A DNA stretch of 5,769 nt from an uncultured Deinococcales bacterium (GTDB lineage Bacteria > Deinococcota > Deinococci > Deinococcales > Trueperaceae). This document shows positions 5,305 through 5,769 of the stretch, one piece after another. A program made the position numbers and the translations under genes. The notes below the pieces were generated by a model that did not search any database, was not told the origin of the DNA, and saw nothing but the letters and a program-made list of their open reading frames with translations. Each line of letters opens with the position of its first letter. The stretch's first letter is position 1. The stretch covers positions 1 through 5,769 of the forward strand of contig CALGZD010000347.1 in NCBI GenBank assembly GCA_937934635.1, given 5' to 3'.

Positions 5305-5769
5305 ATGGCACTAAGGAGACTAAGGAGAAAATTAAATTTAGGGAGAAGGTTTAATCCAGAATTTAATTCAAGGTTTAGGTCAAGATTTAATTTAAGGTTT
5401 AGGTCAAGATTTAATTCAAGATTTAATTCAAAGCCTAATATTACATTATTTACAATAATGTTGGTTGCTTTAACACCATTCTTAACGATACAAGCACAAG
5501 AAATAAACGTTTGGTTGCATCAAAGTATGACAATGCGTTCAGTTCTAGAAGAACTAGCAGATGTCTACATGAGTGAACATGATGGGGTAACCATTACCTT
5601 TGAAAGTTTCGATTACGAGTATTACTTGCAAAACTTACAAACAGCACTACCTGCTAACAACGAAGCAGATATCATGCAACTCTTTGGCTCATGGGTGTGT
5701 AGCTTTAAGAGTCATCTGGACACAGTACCAGAGGATATCCTAAGCGTTTCTCAAGCAAAAGAAGACTTT
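5305..5769 (+). CDS. Family 1 extracellular solute-binding protein (ABC importer), N-terminal part with repeat-built N-terminal extension
   Basis: The frame is open from ATG 5305 to the right edge (155 codons). From residue 65 (QEINVWLHQS) it reads like a mature family 1 binding protein of the sugar type: INVWLH, a helix ending ELADVYMSEHDGVTITFESF, YLQNLQTALPANNEADIMQLFGSWV, and VPEDIL. It would bind substrate outside the membrane and deliver it to an ABC permease, presumably encoded beyond the edge. A hydrophobic core (about 46-62) ending in IQA|QE is a Sec-type signal with likely cleavage after A64; there is no lipobox cysteine. Odd: about 45 residues precede that core, with 13 Arg, 2 Lys and one acidic residue, mostly (R/E)F(N/R)(S/P/L) repeats. 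All 13 Arg codons there are AGG or AGA. ATG 5290 is an in-frame alternative start, but GAGG at 5292-5295 is better placed for 5305. The specific ligand cannot be told. Confidence 0.8.
   Translation, partial: MALRRLRRKLNLGRRFNPEFNSRFRSRFNLRFRSRFNSRFNSKPNITLFTIMLVALTPFLTIQAQEINVWLHQSMTMRSVLEELADVYMSEHDGVTITFESFDYEYYLQNLQTALPANNEADIMQLFGSWVCSFKSHLDTVPEDILSVSQAKEDF
5311..5328 (+). repeat. Perfect 9-bp tandem duplication (CTAAGGAGA x2)
   Basis: CTAAGGAGA is present twice head to tail and encodes LRR-LRR at residues 3-8 of the binding protein. Each copy contains AAGGAG, a near-ideal Shine-Dalgarno string, inside the coding sequence. Confidence 0.85.
5347..5430 (+). repeat. Seven-unit 12-bp tandem repeat encoding an Arg-Phe tetrapeptide array
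   Basis: Seven head-to-tail 12-bp units fill 84 bp in frame. The two main forms are AGGTTTAGGTCA (units 3 and 5, identical) and AGATTTAATTCA (units 6 and 7, identical; unit 4 differs by one base). Units 1 and 2 are more diverged. The peptides are RFNP, EFNS, RFRS, RFNL, RFRS, RFNS, RFNS (residues 15-42). Units 3-4 and 5-6 form a 24-bp higher-order duplication with one mismatch. The array sits between the start codon and the hydrophobic core of the signal peptide. Confidence 0.92.

Noticed and set aside
5347..5430. 12-bp repeats as a CRISPR array or replication-origin iterons
   Set aside because: Units abut without spacers, the period is 12 bp, and the array is in frame inside a protein-coding sequence leading straight into a Sec signal core.
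5305..5500. Twin-arginine (Tat) signal in the RR-rich extension
   Set aside because: The RR pairs lack the usual S/T-RR-x-F-L-K context and lie about 30 or more residues before the hydrophobic core, too far for a Tat signal.
5458..5502. Internal ATG 5458 as the true start of the binding protein
   Set aside because: It would cut the signal core, leaving no positive n-region, and has no ribosome-binding site; the open repeat frame upstream flows directly into the core.

Overview
The window has moderate-to-low GC and long bacterial reading frames that use the standard code with TAA and TAG stops. The large regulator pairs a winged-helix/BTAD front end with NB-ARC and TPR modules. The metallo-beta-lactamase-fold protein has a 'TLPPF-x-HTN' N-terminus. 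From memory, both styles are familiar in Deinococcota (Trueperaceae-like) and Chloroflexota, so a low-GC member of one of these is my best guess, with low confidence. No rRNA, tRNA, CRISPR array or transposase was seen.

Layout. (1) 1-328, minus: the N-terminal 109 codons of a rhomboid intramembrane serine protease, cut by the left edge. (2) 329-509: a divergent spacer with a candidate -10 box for the rhomboid gene and a GC-rich REP-like palindrome. (3) 510-1403, plus: a LACTB2-like metallo-hydrolase with a complete metal-ligand set and a C-terminal winged helix. (4) 1404-1454: a short convergent gap with no convincing terminator. (5) 1455-4760, minus: a 1101-residue AfsR/SARP-like STAND regulator (winged helix, BTAD, NB-ARC, TPRs). 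(6) 4761-5304: about 540 bases without a convincing gene, holding a possible leaderless-type promoter for the regulator, an 11-bp-period direct repeat next to a -10-like box, and a strong nested inverted-repeat element of about 100 bp just before the next gene. (7) 5305-5769, plus: the start of a family 1 extracellular solute-binding protein, cut by the right edge, with a very unusual arginine-rich N-terminal extension built from seven 12-bp tandem repeats.

How they may work together. The regulator and the binding-protein gene are divergent and share the regulatory region. The simplest model, which is inference, is that the STAND regulator controls the downstream transporter, possibly through the 4870-4891 direct repeat. 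The 5165-5264 element could act as an operator or as a structured 5' leader. Rhomboid and the metallo-hydrolase have no evident link to this pair. The most unusual signals are the repeat-built signal-peptide extension, the nested inverted repeat before it, and the in-frame tandem duplications that recur across the window.
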